A DNA stretch of 40,455 bases, from NCBI RefSeq assembly GCF_000282615.1, contig NZ_AKIY01000177.1, forward strand, positions 1 to 40,455, in the 5' to 3' direction. The notes below the pieces were generated by a model that saw nothing but the letters and a program-made list of their open reading frames with translations, was not told the DNA's origin and did not search any database. Both the position numbers and the translations under genes were made by a program. Source of the DNA: Bradyrhizobium sp. YR681 (GTDB lineage: Bacteria > Pseudomonadota > Alphaproteobacteria > Rhizobiales > Xanthobacteraceae). Of the stretch, positions 16,027 through 24,164 are shown piece by piece. Position 1 is the stretch's first letter, and each line of letters begins with the position of its first letter.

Positions 16027-18563
16027 GGCGCGCATCGACCATCGACAAGCTGAAGCCGCTGCTGATCGCGGCTCTCGCGGTCATCGCGCTGCCCTTCCTG
16101 CTCCGGGCATTCGGCCTGTCGCTCAACACCGGTACCTGGATCGTCGGGCTCGCCATCGCCACGATGGGGCTGAATCTCTGCATCGGCTATACCGGCCTCG
16201 TCTCGTTCGGCCACAGCGCCTGGTTCGGCATCGGCGCCTATGCCGCCGGCCTGATCCAGCTTCGCGTCTTCCCCGGCGAGATCTGGCTGCCGCTGCTGGG
16301 GTCGATGGTCGTCGTCGCGATCGCCTCAAGCGTGATCGGCATGCTGATCCTGCGCCGGCGCGGCGTCTATTTCTCGCTGCTGACGCTGGCGCTGGCCGCG
16401 CTGGTCTACACCACCGCGTTTCGCTGGACGAGCGTCACCGGCGGCGAGGACGGGCTTGGCGGCTTGAAGCGCGGCGGCATCGGCCCCGTCAGCTTCGACG
16501 GCGCGCTCAACTACTACATCGTGGTCGCGGCGATCGGGCTCTTCGTGCTCTATGTGCTGATGCGCCTGGTGCGCTCGCCATTCGGGCATGTGCTCGTCGC
16601 GATCCGCGAGAACCAGCTGCGCGCGAGTTTTCAGGGCTATCCGGTCGAGCGCTACAAGCTGGCGGTGTTCGTGATCTCCGCCGTCGTCACGGGCCTTGCC
16701 GGTGCGCTGATCGCGTTCCTGAACTATCTGGTCTCGGCCGAAGCCGTCTCGGTGCCGTTCGCCGGTGAACTCTTGGCGATGGTCGTGATCGGCGGCATGC
16801 GCAGCCTCTTGGGCCCCGCGCTCGGTGCGCTGTTCTTCATCCTGTTCCGGGAGCTGTTCTCGATCTGGACGTCGGACTGGCTGTGCTGGTTCGGCCTTAC
16901 CTTCGTGGCCTTCGTGATGTATTCGCCCGGTGGCCTCGTCGGCATCGGCGCGCTGGTCATGCGGCACCTCCGTCCGCCCGCTGAAGAATCCGCCGCGATG
17001 AGCCGGCGCAAGATCTATGACGGCCTGCCGCTGCCCGACTTCCTGCGGCCGGAATCACTTGAGGGCACCGTGCTGGAGGTCAGCGGCGTGTCGCGAAAAT
17101 TCGGCGGCATCCGCGCGGTCGAGAACGCGAGCATCAAGGTCGCCGCCGGCCAGATCCATGCGCTGATCGGACCGAACGGTGCCGGCAAGACCACGCTGTT
17201 CAACCTGGTCTCCGGCCTCTATGCACCCGACCAGGGCACGATCCGCCTCAACGGCCGCGACATCGCCGGCGTGCCGGCAAGCCTGATCTGCCACCAGGGC
17301 CTGGCGCGCTCGTTCCAGATCACCAATCTGTTTCGCGGACTCCCCATCTACGAGAACCTGCGCCTGTCGCTGCAGGCGCGGCGCGGCATGCGCTTCAACA
17401 TCTGGAACGACATCGACGCATACAAGGACATTCACGCCGAGACCGCAGCCCTGACGAAGTTCCTCGGGCTCGAGGGCATCGAGGAGATCGAGGGCGGCGA
17501 GCTCTCCTATGGCGGGCAGCGGCTGGTCGACCTCGGCATCGCGCTCGGCTCCAGGCCGCAGGTGCTGCTGCTCGACGAGCCGCTTGCGGGCCTGGCTGCG
17601 GCCGAGCGCGAGCGCGTCTCCAACCTCGTCAGGAACATCGCCGCCAACATTCCCGTGCTGATCGTCGAGCACGACATCGACCGCGTGCTCGGATTCTCGC
17701 AAGTCGTCACCGTGATGAACCAGGGCGAGGTGCTGATGTCCGACTGCCCCAAAGCGGTGCGGGCCGATCTGCGGGTGCAGGAGATCTATACCGGCAAGGG
17801 CATTCCCGCCGTCGCGCAACGGCGACCTCCCGAAGAGACCGCTGAGCGCGCGACCGTGTTGCGCCTCGATGGCGTCAATACCTTCTACGGCAAGAGCCAC
17901 ATTCTCAACGACGCCGCGCTCGACGTCCGCGACGGCGAGATCGTCGCGCTGCTCGGTCGCAATGGCGCCGGAAAGTCGACGCTGCTCAAATCCATCGCGG
18001 GCCTCGTGCCGGCGGCATCGGGCCGCATCGATTATCACGGTAGCGACATCGCGCGCCTTCCCGCGCCCGACATCGCGCGCCGCGGCGTCGGCTATGTGCC
18101 GCAGGGCCGCGGCCTGTTCGCCGGCATGACCGTGCGCGAGAACCTCGCGCTCGGACGCCTCGCCCGCAAGACCGACGGCAGCGACGGCGTGGTCTGGGAC
18201 GAGGAGCGGATCCTGCACACCTTCCCGCGGCTGAAGGAGCGCATGAACGTCGCCGCCGACTATCTCTCCGGCGGCGAGCAGCAGATGGTGGCTGTCGCCC
18301 GCGCCATGTCGGGCAATGTCCGCCTGCTGCTGCTCGACGAACCCTTCGAGGGGCTGGCGCCGGCCGTGACGCTGGAGCTGTTCACGGTGTTCGACCAGCT
18401 CCGGCGACACATGTCGATCGTCATCGTCGAACATAATCTCGACCTCGTGCTGGCGCTGGCCGACCGCGTCTTCGCGCTGGAGCGCGGCGCCGTGTTCCAT
18501 CAGGGCCCGGCGGCGCCGCTGCTGAACGACCTCGGTTATCGCAAGCAGATTTTGTGGCTTTAG
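16023..18563 (+). CDS. LivM-LivG-LivF fusion: permease plus two ABC ATPase domains
   Basis: One uninterrupted 846-codon frame carries three proteins that are usually separate. Residues about 1-320 are a LivM permease (WIVGLAIATMGLNLCIGYTGLVSFGHSAWFGIGAY). Residues about 345-590 are a LivG ATPase: Walker A GPNGAGKTT (about 383), signature LSYGGQ (about 494), Walker B VLLLDEP. Residues about 610-846 are a LivF ATPase: Walker A GRNGAGKST (about 645), signature LSGGEQ (about 748), Walker B LLLLDEP. All nucleotide-binding motifs look intact. The start overlaps the LivH stop (ATGA). An internal ATG at 16998 (residue 326) could give a separate GF product but has only a weak ribosome site. The gene ends 6 bp before the convergent TctC gene. 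Confidence 0.92.
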   Translation: MRRASTIDKLKPLLIAALAVIALPFLLRAFGLSLNTGTWIVGLAIATMGLNLCIGYTGLVSFGHSAWFGIGAYAAGLIQLRVFPGEIWLPLLGSMVVVAIASSVIGMLILRRRGVYFSLLTLALAALVYTTAFRWTSVTGGEDGLGGLKRGGIGPVSFDGALNYYIVVAAIGLFVLYVLMRLVRSPFGHVLVAIRENQLRASFQGYPVERYKLAVFVISAVVTGLAGALIAFLNYLVSAEAVSVPFAGELLAMVVIGGMRSLLGPALGALFFILFRELFSIWTSDWLCWFGLTFVAFVMYSPGGLVGIGALVMRHLRPPAEESAAMSRRKIYDGLPLPDFLRPESLEGTVLEVSGVSRKFGGIRAVENASIKVAAGQIHALIGPNGAGKTTLFNLVSGLYAPDQGTIRLNGRDIAGVPASLICHQGLARSFQITNLFRGLPIYENLRLSLQARRGMRFNIWNDIDAYKDIHAETAALTKFLGLEGIEEIEGGELSYGGQRLVDLGIALGSRPQVLLLDEPLAGLAAAERERVSNLVRNIAANIPVLIVEHDIDRVLGFSQVVTVMNQGEVLMSDCPKAVRADLRVQEIYTGKGIPAVAQRRPPEETAERATVLRLDGVNTFYGKSHILNDAALDVRDGEIVALLGRNGAGKSTLLKSIAGLVPAASGRIDYHGSDIARLPAPDIARRGVGYVPQGRGLFAGMTVRENLALGRLARKTDGSDGVVWDEERILHTFPRLKERMNVAADYLSGGEQQMVAVARAMSGNVRLLLLDEPFEGLAPAVTLELFTVFDQLRRHMSIVIVEHNLDLVLALADRVFALERGAVFHQGPAAPLLNDLGYRKQILWL

Positions 18564-18569
18564 CGCACC

Positions 18570-19553
18570 CTACTCCGCCTTGATGTTCGCGGCCGCCACG
18601 ACCTCGGCAAGCTCCTTCGTCTCCTTTGCGATCTTGGCGGCGTAGTCGGCCGGGCCGAGCACGCTGACCACGCCCTGCGAGCCGAGCTTCTCCTCGACCG
18701 CCGGATCCTTCGCGGCCGCGACGATCTCCCGGTGCAGCGTCTCCAGGATCGGCGCGGGGGTTGCCTTCGGCATGAAGAAGCCGACCCAGAACGAAAGATC
18801 GAAGCCGGGGTAACCTGCCTCCGCGACGGTCGGCACGTCGGGCAGCGACGGCAGCCGCTCGGCCGATGACACCGCGAGCGCGCGCAGCTTGCCGGCCTTC
18901 ACCAGCGGCACCGCGGACAAGGGATCGAACACCGCCAGCACCTCCTGCGCGAGGATGCCGACCTCGGAGGCCGCGCCGCCGCGATAGGGCACGTGGATCA
19001 GCTTGATGCCGGCCTTCTGGCTGAGCAGCTCCATGGCGAGATGGGCAAGGTTGCCGTTGCCGCCGGAGCCGTAAGCAAGCTCGCCCGGCTTCGCTTTCGC
19101 GGCCGCCACCAGATCGGCCACCGTGTTGATGTTCGCCGTCTTGGGATTCTCGGGATTGACCACCAGCACCAGCGGCGCGGAGACCACGGTGGTCAGCGGC
19201 GCGAAGTCGGCTTGCGGGTCGTAGCGGATGTCCTTGAACAGGGTCTTGTTGAGCGTGATCGTGGACGAGTTGCAGGCCAGGACCGTGTAGCCGTCGGCGT
19301 CCGCACGCGCCACGCCTTCGGCGGCGATCATGCCGTTGGCGCCGGCGCGGTTCTCGACCACGAAGGGCTGCCCGAGCTTGTTGCTCAAGCGATCGCCGAT
19401 GATGCGCGCGACGACATCGACCGGTCCGCCCGCGCTGAAGCCCACCATGATCTTGACCGGCCGCGTCGGATATTTTTGCGCGGCGGCTTCCCTCGACAGC
19501 GCGCAGGCGCACAATCCGGCGATGACTGCCAGCAGGCGAGCCGTTCGTTGCAT
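18570..19553 (-). CDS. TctC/Bug-family tripartite tricarboxylate transporter binding protein
   Basis: A 327-residue periplasmic binding protein with a signal peptide (residues about 1-25, ending SREAAA-QK) and the Bug-family hallmarks KIMVGFSAGGPVDVVAR (strand 1 loop), VVENRAGANGMIAAEGVARADADGYT, and GELAYGSGGNGNLAHLAMELL. The start ATG 19553 has GGGGAG 7 nt upstream. No TctA or TctB membrane subunit is nearby. Orphan Bug proteins are very common in beta- and alphaproteobacteria, where they serve shared transporters or sensing. Ligand unknown, probably a carboxylate. Confidence 0.9.
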   Translation of the reverse strand: MQRTARLLAVIAGLCACALSREAAAQKYPTRPVKIMVGFSAGGPVDVVARIIGDRLSNKLGQPFVVENRAGANGMIAAEGVARADADGYTVLACNSSTITLNKTLFKDIRYDPQADFAPLTTVVSAPLVLVVNPENPKTANINTVADLVAAAKAKPGELAYGSGGNGNLAHLAMELLSQKAGIKLIHVPYRGGAASEVGILAQEVLAVFDPLSAVPLVKAGKLRALAVSSAERLPSLPDVPTVAEAGYPGFDLSFWVGFFMPKATPAPILETLHREIVAAAKDPAVEEKLGSQGVVSVLGPADYAAKIAKETKELAEVVAAANIKAE

Positions 19554-19973
19554 TCGTTCTCTCCCCAGACCTCGACGCGCCGCTTGTGACTGTTTCTTGG
19601 TGCGGCGCATGCGGGCCGCATGATGTGCGGCCGCGCTGGATTTCGCAATCGCGTTTGCGCGCTTGCTGCGCCCGGCATTCCGCCGCGCGGCAAGTGAACA
19701 CTGCTTCCCAACAAGAAAATGCGAAAACAACCCCATGCACAGTAGGGCGCTGGAACGAAATCAAGCACTTACGGATTTTACGAAATCTGCTTGACCCGTC
19801 GGGCAAAACAGGAGCATGATGGCATCATCGCAACAATCGCAAGCGTGACCGCCGTCCTGACCGGGGCCGACCGACGTTGTTGCGTGTAAACCCTTCATCG
19901 ACATTCCGAAATTCGCATCCGCGCGCAACGGCGAACGGTCGCGCGCGCCTGCGCCAGTCAAAGGACACAGCAC
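19554..19973. promoter_or_regulatory. 420-bp regulatory gap with palindromic promoter region
   Basis: No gene is seen. TTGACC (19791-19796) and CATGAT (19815-19820), 18 bp apart, form a plus-strand promoter. The -35 lies inside the near-palindrome TTGACCCGTCGGGCAA (19791-19806). The -10 overlaps a perfect 13-bp palindrome ATGATGGCATCAT (19816-19828). Two direct copies of ACGAAATC (19755-19762, 19780-19787) lie just upstream. The region before 19740 holds the TctC leader and nothing else recognised. It drives the 201-aa / HGG gene pair. Confidence 0.5.
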
Positions 19974-20579
19974 ATGACGACAGCCCCGAGCCTCCGCGTC
20001 ACATCAAACCTTGCGACAAACGATCGCAGCGCTCCCGCCGCGCCCCCGCGGGTCAGGCTCTACAAGCGCCGCATTGCGATCAACTATCCCGACCCGCAAG
20101 CCGGCGAGCAGTTGCTGGCCGAAGCGCTCGGCGCCGTCGACCGCGATGCGCTACACGGCTTGCTGCGACAATTGGCCAAGGCGAGCGCGATCGGACAGAG
20201 GCCCGACGAAGAAAATCTCGCCTTCATGATCTCGATGATCAGGAGCATCGCGCCGAGGGATTCCATCGAGGCCATGCTGCTGTCGCAGATGGCCTCCGTT
20301 CACGTCGCGGCCATGCGCTGCGCCTGCCGCCTCGCCTGCACCGACAACCTTCCGCAGCAGGAGGGCGTCACGCGCGCATTGACCCGGCTCACCCGCACCT
20401 TCGCCGCCCAGGTCGAGGCCCTGAGCCGCCACCGCAACAGCGACGAGCGCGCGATCACGGTGCAGAATTTGTCCGTGCAGGACGGAGGACGGGCGATCGT
20501 GGGGAATGTGACGCAGCATGCAGGCGTGCTTGTCGCGGAGGCGGGCCCGAGCGACGCGAGGCACGGGGCGGGCCTATGA
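19974..20579 (+). CDS. Conserved protein of unknown function, first gene of a two-gene module
   Basis: A 201-residue soluble, mostly helical protein. The middle (about 85-150) has MISMIRSIAPRDSIEAMLLSQMASVH and a Cys-rich CACRLAC helix. The end carries ITVQNLSVQDGGRAIVGNV, a motif that I recall, from memory, as recurring in small alphaproteobacterial proteins, often near phage-like genes. No catalytic motif is apparent. It begins at ATG 19974 with AAAGGA about 10 nt before. Its stop overlaps the start of the HGG-motif gene (ATGA), so the two are translationally coupled. Function unknown; a phage-derived origin is an inference. Confidence 0.75.
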   Translation: MTTAPSLRVTSNLATNDRSAPAAPPRVRLYKRRIAINYPDPQAGEQLLAEALGAVDRDALHGLLRQLAKASAIGQRPDEENLAFMISMIRSIAPRDSIEAMLLSQMASVHVAAMRCACRLACTDNLPQQEGVTRALTRLTRTFAAQVEALSRHRNSDERAITVQNLSVQDGGRAIVGNVTQHAGVLVAEAGPSDARHGAGL

Positions 20580-20872
20580 GCGGCCGGCACGCCCGCAACA
20601 CGGCGCCGATGGCGGCGAGCCCGCGGTGCGGCGCAAGAACCCGCGATGGCGACGCGTGTCGAGCGCCGGCGTTGAGGGGCAAAACCCGCTGCCGCATGCA
20701 CGGTGGGGCACGGCGATCGGGGGCGCCAAGAGGGAACCGGAATGCGCGGACACATGGGCTGTTCACGGCGGACGCGATGATCGAGCAAGATCAGGTTCAG
20801 GTCCTGCTGGATGACGCGCACAGAACATTACAAGAGTTGAGATGCTCGCCCGAAGATCTTGGTCCGTCATGA
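20576..20872 (+). CDS. HGG-motif small Cys/His protein, second gene of the module
   Basis: A 98-residue basic protein. The core reads CGARTRDGDACRAPALRGKTRCRMHGG followed by SGAPRGNRNARTHGLFT: three Cys and a His spaced like a small zinc site, then the HGGxxxxxG-type motif and the GNRNAxxHG tail. Similar small proteins sit near terminase genes in phages and as chromosomal pairs in Rhizobiales. The start overlaps the stop of the 201-aa gene by four bases. Zinc and nucleic-acid binding are plausible but not shown. Confidence 0.75.
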   Translation: MSGRHARNTAPMAASPRCGARTRDGDACRAPALRGKTRCRMHGGARRSGAPRGNRNARTHGLFTADAMIEQDQVQVLLDDAHRTLQELRCSPEDLGPS

Positions 20873-20883
20873 TCGGAAATCAT
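20869..20883. repeat. 15-bp inverted repeat ATGAT-CGGAA-ATCAT
   Basis: Perfect five-base arms spanning the stop of the HGG gene, 55 bp upstream of the MarR dyad. It may be a weak hairpin or a second operator. Confidence 0.3.
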
Positions 20884-20937
20884 CGCCTGCGCCGCTTCCA
20901 CCTCACCGACAAAGATGGCCCAGAGATTTCAACAGCC

Positions 20938-20964
20938 AAACTACAAAGTTGATCTTTACAGTTT
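20938..20964. promoter_or_regulatory. 27-bp dyad operator ahead of marR
   Basis: Arms AAACTNNAAAG and CTTTNNAGTTT around centre TTGAT, with nine matched bases per arm. It ends 26 bp before the marR start and is AT-rich in a GC-rich genome. MarR proteins normally bind such dyads in their own promoter and repress the operon until a ligand binds. Confidence 0.65.
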
Positions 20965-20990
20965 ACCTTCACATCTGCTATCCACTCCGC

Positions 20991-21440
20991 ATGAGCACTT
21001 CATCCGGTACCGCGGCGGGGCGCGCATCCGCGCTTGCCGAAGACCTTCGCCTGCTGATGGGAACCCTGAAGCGGCGGCTGCGCGCGCAGGGTCAGCGCGA
21101 GGATCTTCCCCCTTCGCAGGTCGCCGTTCTGCTTCGTCTTGAAAAGGACGGGCCTGCGACCGTATCGGGCCTCGCCCGATCAGAGGGGATGCGTCCGCAG
21201 TCGATGAGCGCGGCGGTCGCGGCGCTGGAGGCTGTGGGCCTCGTCCGCGGCGCACCAGACCCCGACGACGGCCGGCAGACCATCATGTCCCTCACCGACA
21301 TGTGCCGCGAGCGGCTGCGCACCGGGCGCGCCGCGCGGCAGGATTGGCTGTCGCGCACCATCGCAACGAAGCTGTCTGCGCGCGAGCAGCAGGACCTTGC
21401 CGCTTCGGTCAGGCTGTTGAAGCGGCTCGTCGAAGATTGA
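20991..21440 (+). CDS. MarR-family transcriptional regulator
   Basis: A 149-residue winged-helix repressor. Features are LPPSQVAVLLRLEKDGPATVSGLARSEGMRPQSMSAAVAALEAVGLVRGAPDPDDGRQTIMSLTD, which is the MarR helix-turn-helix and wing with the conserved DPDDGR(Q). The start at ATG 20991 gives the usual MarR N-terminal dimerisation helix; the frame opens earlier inside the previous gene. It heads a four-gene operon (hydrolase, small membrane protein, MFS exporter) and has a 27-bp dyad just upstream, so it is likely autoregulated and controls export of a toxic or aromatic compound. Confidence 0.9.
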   Translation: MSTSSGTAAGRASALAEDLRLLMGTLKRRLRAQGQREDLPPSQVAVLLRLEKDGPATVSGLARSEGMRPQSMSAAVAALEAVGLVRGAPDPDDGRQTIMSLTDMCRERLRTGRAARQDWLSRTIATKLSAREQQDLAASVRLLKRLVED

Positions 21441-21489
21441 CGCCGGCCGCTCCGCAGAGGTCACGGCCATTACCACTGAAAGGACGATC

Positions 21490-22065
21490 ATGGCCCTTAC
21501 GATGCTCGATCCGGTCACGGCCCTCATCATCGTCGATCTGCAAAGCGGGCTCGTCGGCTCAAGCTTCATCCATCCGATCGATGATGTCGTGACGCACGCC
21601 TGCGGCCTCATCGCCGCGTTTCGGCGACACGGACTTCCGGTCGTGCTGGTCAATGTCGACGGCGTCGCACCGGGGCGAACCGAGCGGCCACGCCACACCG
21701 GGCCGCTTCCTGACGGCTGGACCAGTTTTCTTCCGGAGCTCGGCCGGCAGCCCGGTGACATCGTGGTGACGAAGCGGACATGGGGCGCGTTCGCGAGCAC
21801 CGATCTCGAACACCAGCTCAGGAGCCGCGGCGTCACGCAGGTCGTCATCGCCGGCGTTGCGACCGGCACCGGGGTCGAGTCGACCGCGCGGCAGGCCTAT
21901 GAGGCGGGCTTCCACGTCACGCTCGCCATCGACGCCATGACGGACGCGCGACCAGACGCGCATGACTACAGCATCGCCAACGTGTTCCCGCGGCTCGGCG
22001 AAACCGGATCGGCGCACGCCATCATCGATCTGCTCGAAAGGACCCACGCCCATGAACTGGCTTGA
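21490..22065 (+). CDS. Isochorismatase-family hydrolase with Gly in place of catalytic Cys
   Basis: A 191-residue alpha/beta hydrolase of the isochorismatase / cysteine hydrolase superfamily. Asp16 (LIIVDLQ) and Lys95 (VVTKRTWGAF) of the triad are present. The third position, normally Cys in GVATxxCVEST, is Gly128 (GVATGTGVEST). Loss of Cys rules out amidase/nicotinamidase chemistry but is compatible with an isochorismatase-type vinyl-ether hydrolase, where Gly occurs naturally. The second gene of the marR operon, it overlaps the next gene by 14 bp. The substrate is unknown. Confidence 0.85.
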   Translation: MALTMLDPVTALIIVDLQSGLVGSSFIHPIDDVVTHACGLIAAFRRHGLPVVLVNVDGVAPGRTERPRHTGPLPDGWTSFLPELGRQPGDIVVTKRTWGAFASTDLEHQLRSRGVTQVVIAGVATGTGVESTARQAYEAGFHVTLAIDAMTDARPDAHDYSIANVFPRLGETGSAHAIIDLLERTHAHELA

Positions 22066-22381
22066 CCTTGCCGCCTACTTTTTCGGCGGCGCTTTTCTCA
22101 CCAATGCCATCCCCCATGTCGTCGCCGGCGCGATGGGAGAGCCATTCCAGTCCCCCTTCGCGAAGCCGAGGGGCGAGGGCCTGTCGACGTCGACCGTCAA
22201 TATCCTCTGGGGCTTCGTCAATCTCCTCATTGGATATCTCCTGATCGGCCGCGTCGGAGATTTCGGCCTCAGGAACACCGGCGATGTCGCTGCAGCCGGT
22301 CTCGGAGGGCTTCTGATCGGCCTGTTTCTGGCGCGGCATTTCGGACGCTTCCACGGCGGGAATGAACCGCCGCGATCATGA
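22052..22381 (+). CDS. Small integral membrane protein
   Basis: A 109-residue protein with about three hydrophobic helices: residues 4-25 (LAAYFFGGAFLTNAIPHVVAGA), 48-68 (VNILWGFVNLLIGYLLIGRVG), and 78-95. It contains NAIPHV, a short motif of small YeaQ-like or DUF families. I do not recognise it firmly. The start overlaps the hydrolase end by 14 bp with AAAGGA 9 nt upstream, and the stop overlaps the MFS start (ATGA). Translational coupling on both sides suggests it works with the exporter. Confidence 0.8.
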   Translation: MNWLDLAAYFFGGAFLTNAIPHVVAGAMGEPFQSPFAKPRGEGLSTSTVNILWGFVNLLIGYLLIGRVGDFGLRNTGDVAAAGLGGLLIGLFLARHFGRFHGGNEPPRS

Positions 22382-23610
22382 GGCGTACATTTCGATCGTT
22401 GCGCAACTTCAACTACCGGGTCTGGGCCGCGGGCGCGCTGGTGTCCAATGTCGGAACCTGGATGCAGCGGGCCGCGCAGGACTGGCTCGTCCTCACAGAG
22501 CTGACCGATCACAGCGCCTCCGCCGTCGGCATCGTGATGGCGCTGCAGTTCGGACCGCAGCTGCTGCTGATGCCCTGGTCCGGATTTGCCGCCGACCATT
22601 TGAACCAGCGTCGGCTGCTGATGGCAACCCAGGCCGCGATGGGCGCGCTGGCGCTGATCCTCGGACTTCTCACCGTCACCGGCCTCGTGCAGCTCTGGCA
22701 CGTCTATCTGTTCGCCTTCCTGTTCGGCTGCAGCGCGGCGCTCGATGCGCCGGTGCGGCAGACCTTCGTGGCCGAACTGGTGGGCGATGCCGATCTGTCG
22801 AACGCGATCGCGCTGAACTCAACCACGTTCAACGCTGCGCGCATGATCGGGCCCGCGGTCGCTGGCCTCGTCATCGCGTCCGTCGGCACCGGCTGGGCCT
22901 TCCTCTGCAACGGCGCCTCGTTCATGGCCGTGCTGGCCTCGCTGTCGCTGCTGCGGACATCGGAGCTTCGGCCCAATGCCCGCGCTCACCCCGCCAAGGG
23001 CAGTGTCCTGCAGGGATTTCACTATGTCTGGTCCCGCCCCGACCTCCGGACGACCCTGATCATGCTGTTCCTGATCGGCACGTTCGGGCTCAACTTTCCG
23101 ATCTTCATCTCGACGATGGCCGTCGGTGTCTTCCACACCGATGCACGCGGCTTCGGCCTGTTGTCCTCGATGATGGCAATCGGAACGATGTCGGGCGCGC
23201 TATTGGCCGCGAGCCGCGAGCGGCCGCGCTTCAACGCGCTGCTGCCCGGTGCCGCGATCTTCGGCCTCGGCTGCACGCTCGCTGCCCTGGCGCCGGGCTA
23301 CTGGCTGTTCGCCGCCGCGCTGGTCGTCATCGGCGTCGCGGCGCTGACTGTCACGAATACGTCGAACGCATTGATGCAGTTGTCGACCGAGCCGGCGATG
23401 CGCGGGCGGGTGATGGCGCTTCGGCTCGGCGTCGCGCTGGGCGGCACGCCCATCGGCGCCCCGATCGTCGGATGGGTTGCCGATCATTACGGCCCACGGT
23501 GGGCACTCGGCATCGGCGCGGCTGCGGGCTTCGCGGCTGCGATCGTCGCTCTCTCTGCGCTGTTTCGACATGCGCCGGAGAACGAGCTCGATCTGCCGCA
23601 ACAGCGGTGA
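22378..23610 (+). CDS. MFS exporter (EntS-like / MFS_3 type)
   Basis: A 410-residue transporter with 12 predicted hydrophobic segments. It opens SLRNFNYRVWAAGALVSNVGTWMQRAAQDWLVLTELTD, the typical start of the enterobactin-exporter-like branch, with loop 2-3 PWSGFAADHLNQRRLL and a repeat in the second half. It is probably a proton-driven exporter of a small hydrophobic or aromatic molecule. It is the last gene of the marR operon (ATGA overlap with the previous gene). Being controlled by MarR supports a role in efflux. Confidence 0.9.
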   Translation: MRRTFRSLRNFNYRVWAAGALVSNVGTWMQRAAQDWLVLTELTDHSASAVGIVMALQFGPQLLLMPWSGFAADHLNQRRLLMATQAAMGALALILGLLTVTGLVQLWHVYLFAFLFGCSAALDAPVRQTFVAELVGDADLSNAIALNSTTFNAARMIGPAVAGLVIASVGTGWAFLCNGASFMAVLASLSLLRTSELRPNARAHPAKGSVLQGFHYVWSRPDLRTTLIMLFLIGTFGLNFPIFISTMAVGVFHTDARGFGLLSSMMAIGTMSGALLAASRERPRFNALLPGAAIFGLGCTLAALAPGYWLFAAALVVIGVAALTVTNTSNALMQLSTEPAMRGRVMALRLGVALGGTPIGAPIVGWVADHYGPRWALGIGAAAGFAAAIVALSALFRHAPENELDLPQQR

Positions 23611-23716
23611 CCTCTCGGCACCAGCGCACATTCATGTGAGCGGAACCCATCGCTCCATGCCGGGAACGGATTCAACCCCTCGCGCTTGACAAATGACAGC
23701 AACAGCGAGGTGCCCC

Positions 23717-24073
23717 ATGGGCCAGTCGAAGCCCCTCCGCCCGACGGCGATCGTCGTCGAGGACGACGACATCCAGCGCGAAATGCTCGCGCTGCTGCTC
23801 GAACAACGAAATTTCGACGTGCTGCAATGCGAGGACGCGGAGACCGCGACCCTGGCGCTGAAAATGAAACACCCGTCCCTGATCATCACCGACATCAACC
23901 TGGTCGGGAAGATGGACGGTGTTGATCTCGCTCATTATGCGCAGCAGCATGATTCCGATGTCCGGATCATCGTGATCTCAGGCAACCCTCTTCCGCGGCC
24001 TCTGCCCGCAGGCGCGAAGTTCTTCACCAAGCCGGTTTACCCGTCGATGCTCCTTGCGGAGGCGGCGCGGTAG
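23717..24073 (+). CDS. Single-domain response regulator
   Basis: A 118-residue CheY-like receiver with no output domain. Acidic pocket EDDD (15-18), phosphoacceptor Asp59 (IITDINL), and Lys105 (FTKPVYP) are all present. The start is ATG 23717 with GAGG six bases upstream; an in-frame ATG at 23693 is less likely. It sits alone, after the MFS exporter and before a palindromic repeat. Its kinase is not next to it; the hybrid kinase at 33428-35737 is an unproven candidate. Confidence 0.88.
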   Translation: MGQSKPLRPTAIVVEDDDIQREMLALLLEQRNFDVLQCEDAETATLALKMKHPSLIITDINLVGKMDGVDLAHYAQQHDSDVRIIVISGNPLPRPLPAGAKFFTKPVYPSMLLAEAAR

Positions 24074-24098
24074 CCAAGGACGTGACGGAGCCCGCGGT

Positions 24099-24140
24099 TC
24101 ATCCTTCGAGACGCCCGCCTGCGGCGGGCCCTCAGGATGA
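24099..24140. repeat. Palindromic rhizobial-type repeat
   Basis: A 42-bp imperfect hairpin: outer arms TCATCCTTCGAG / CTCAGGATGA around the GC stem GCCCGCC/GGCGGGC. It lies between the convergent response-regulator and cytochrome genes. I recall such dispersed hairpins from Bradyrhizobium genomes; copy number cannot be checked here. Confidence 0.65.
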
Positions 24141-24164
24141 GGGCACGCTTTGCGGCGATATCTC

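Noticed and set aside
17055..18500. 481-codon minus-strand frame
   Set aside because: Shadow of the LivG/LivF domains.
20949..20983. Sigma-70 promoter TTGATC...CTATCC before marR
   Set aside because: The spacer is 23 bp, too long; the region is better explained as the MarR dyad.
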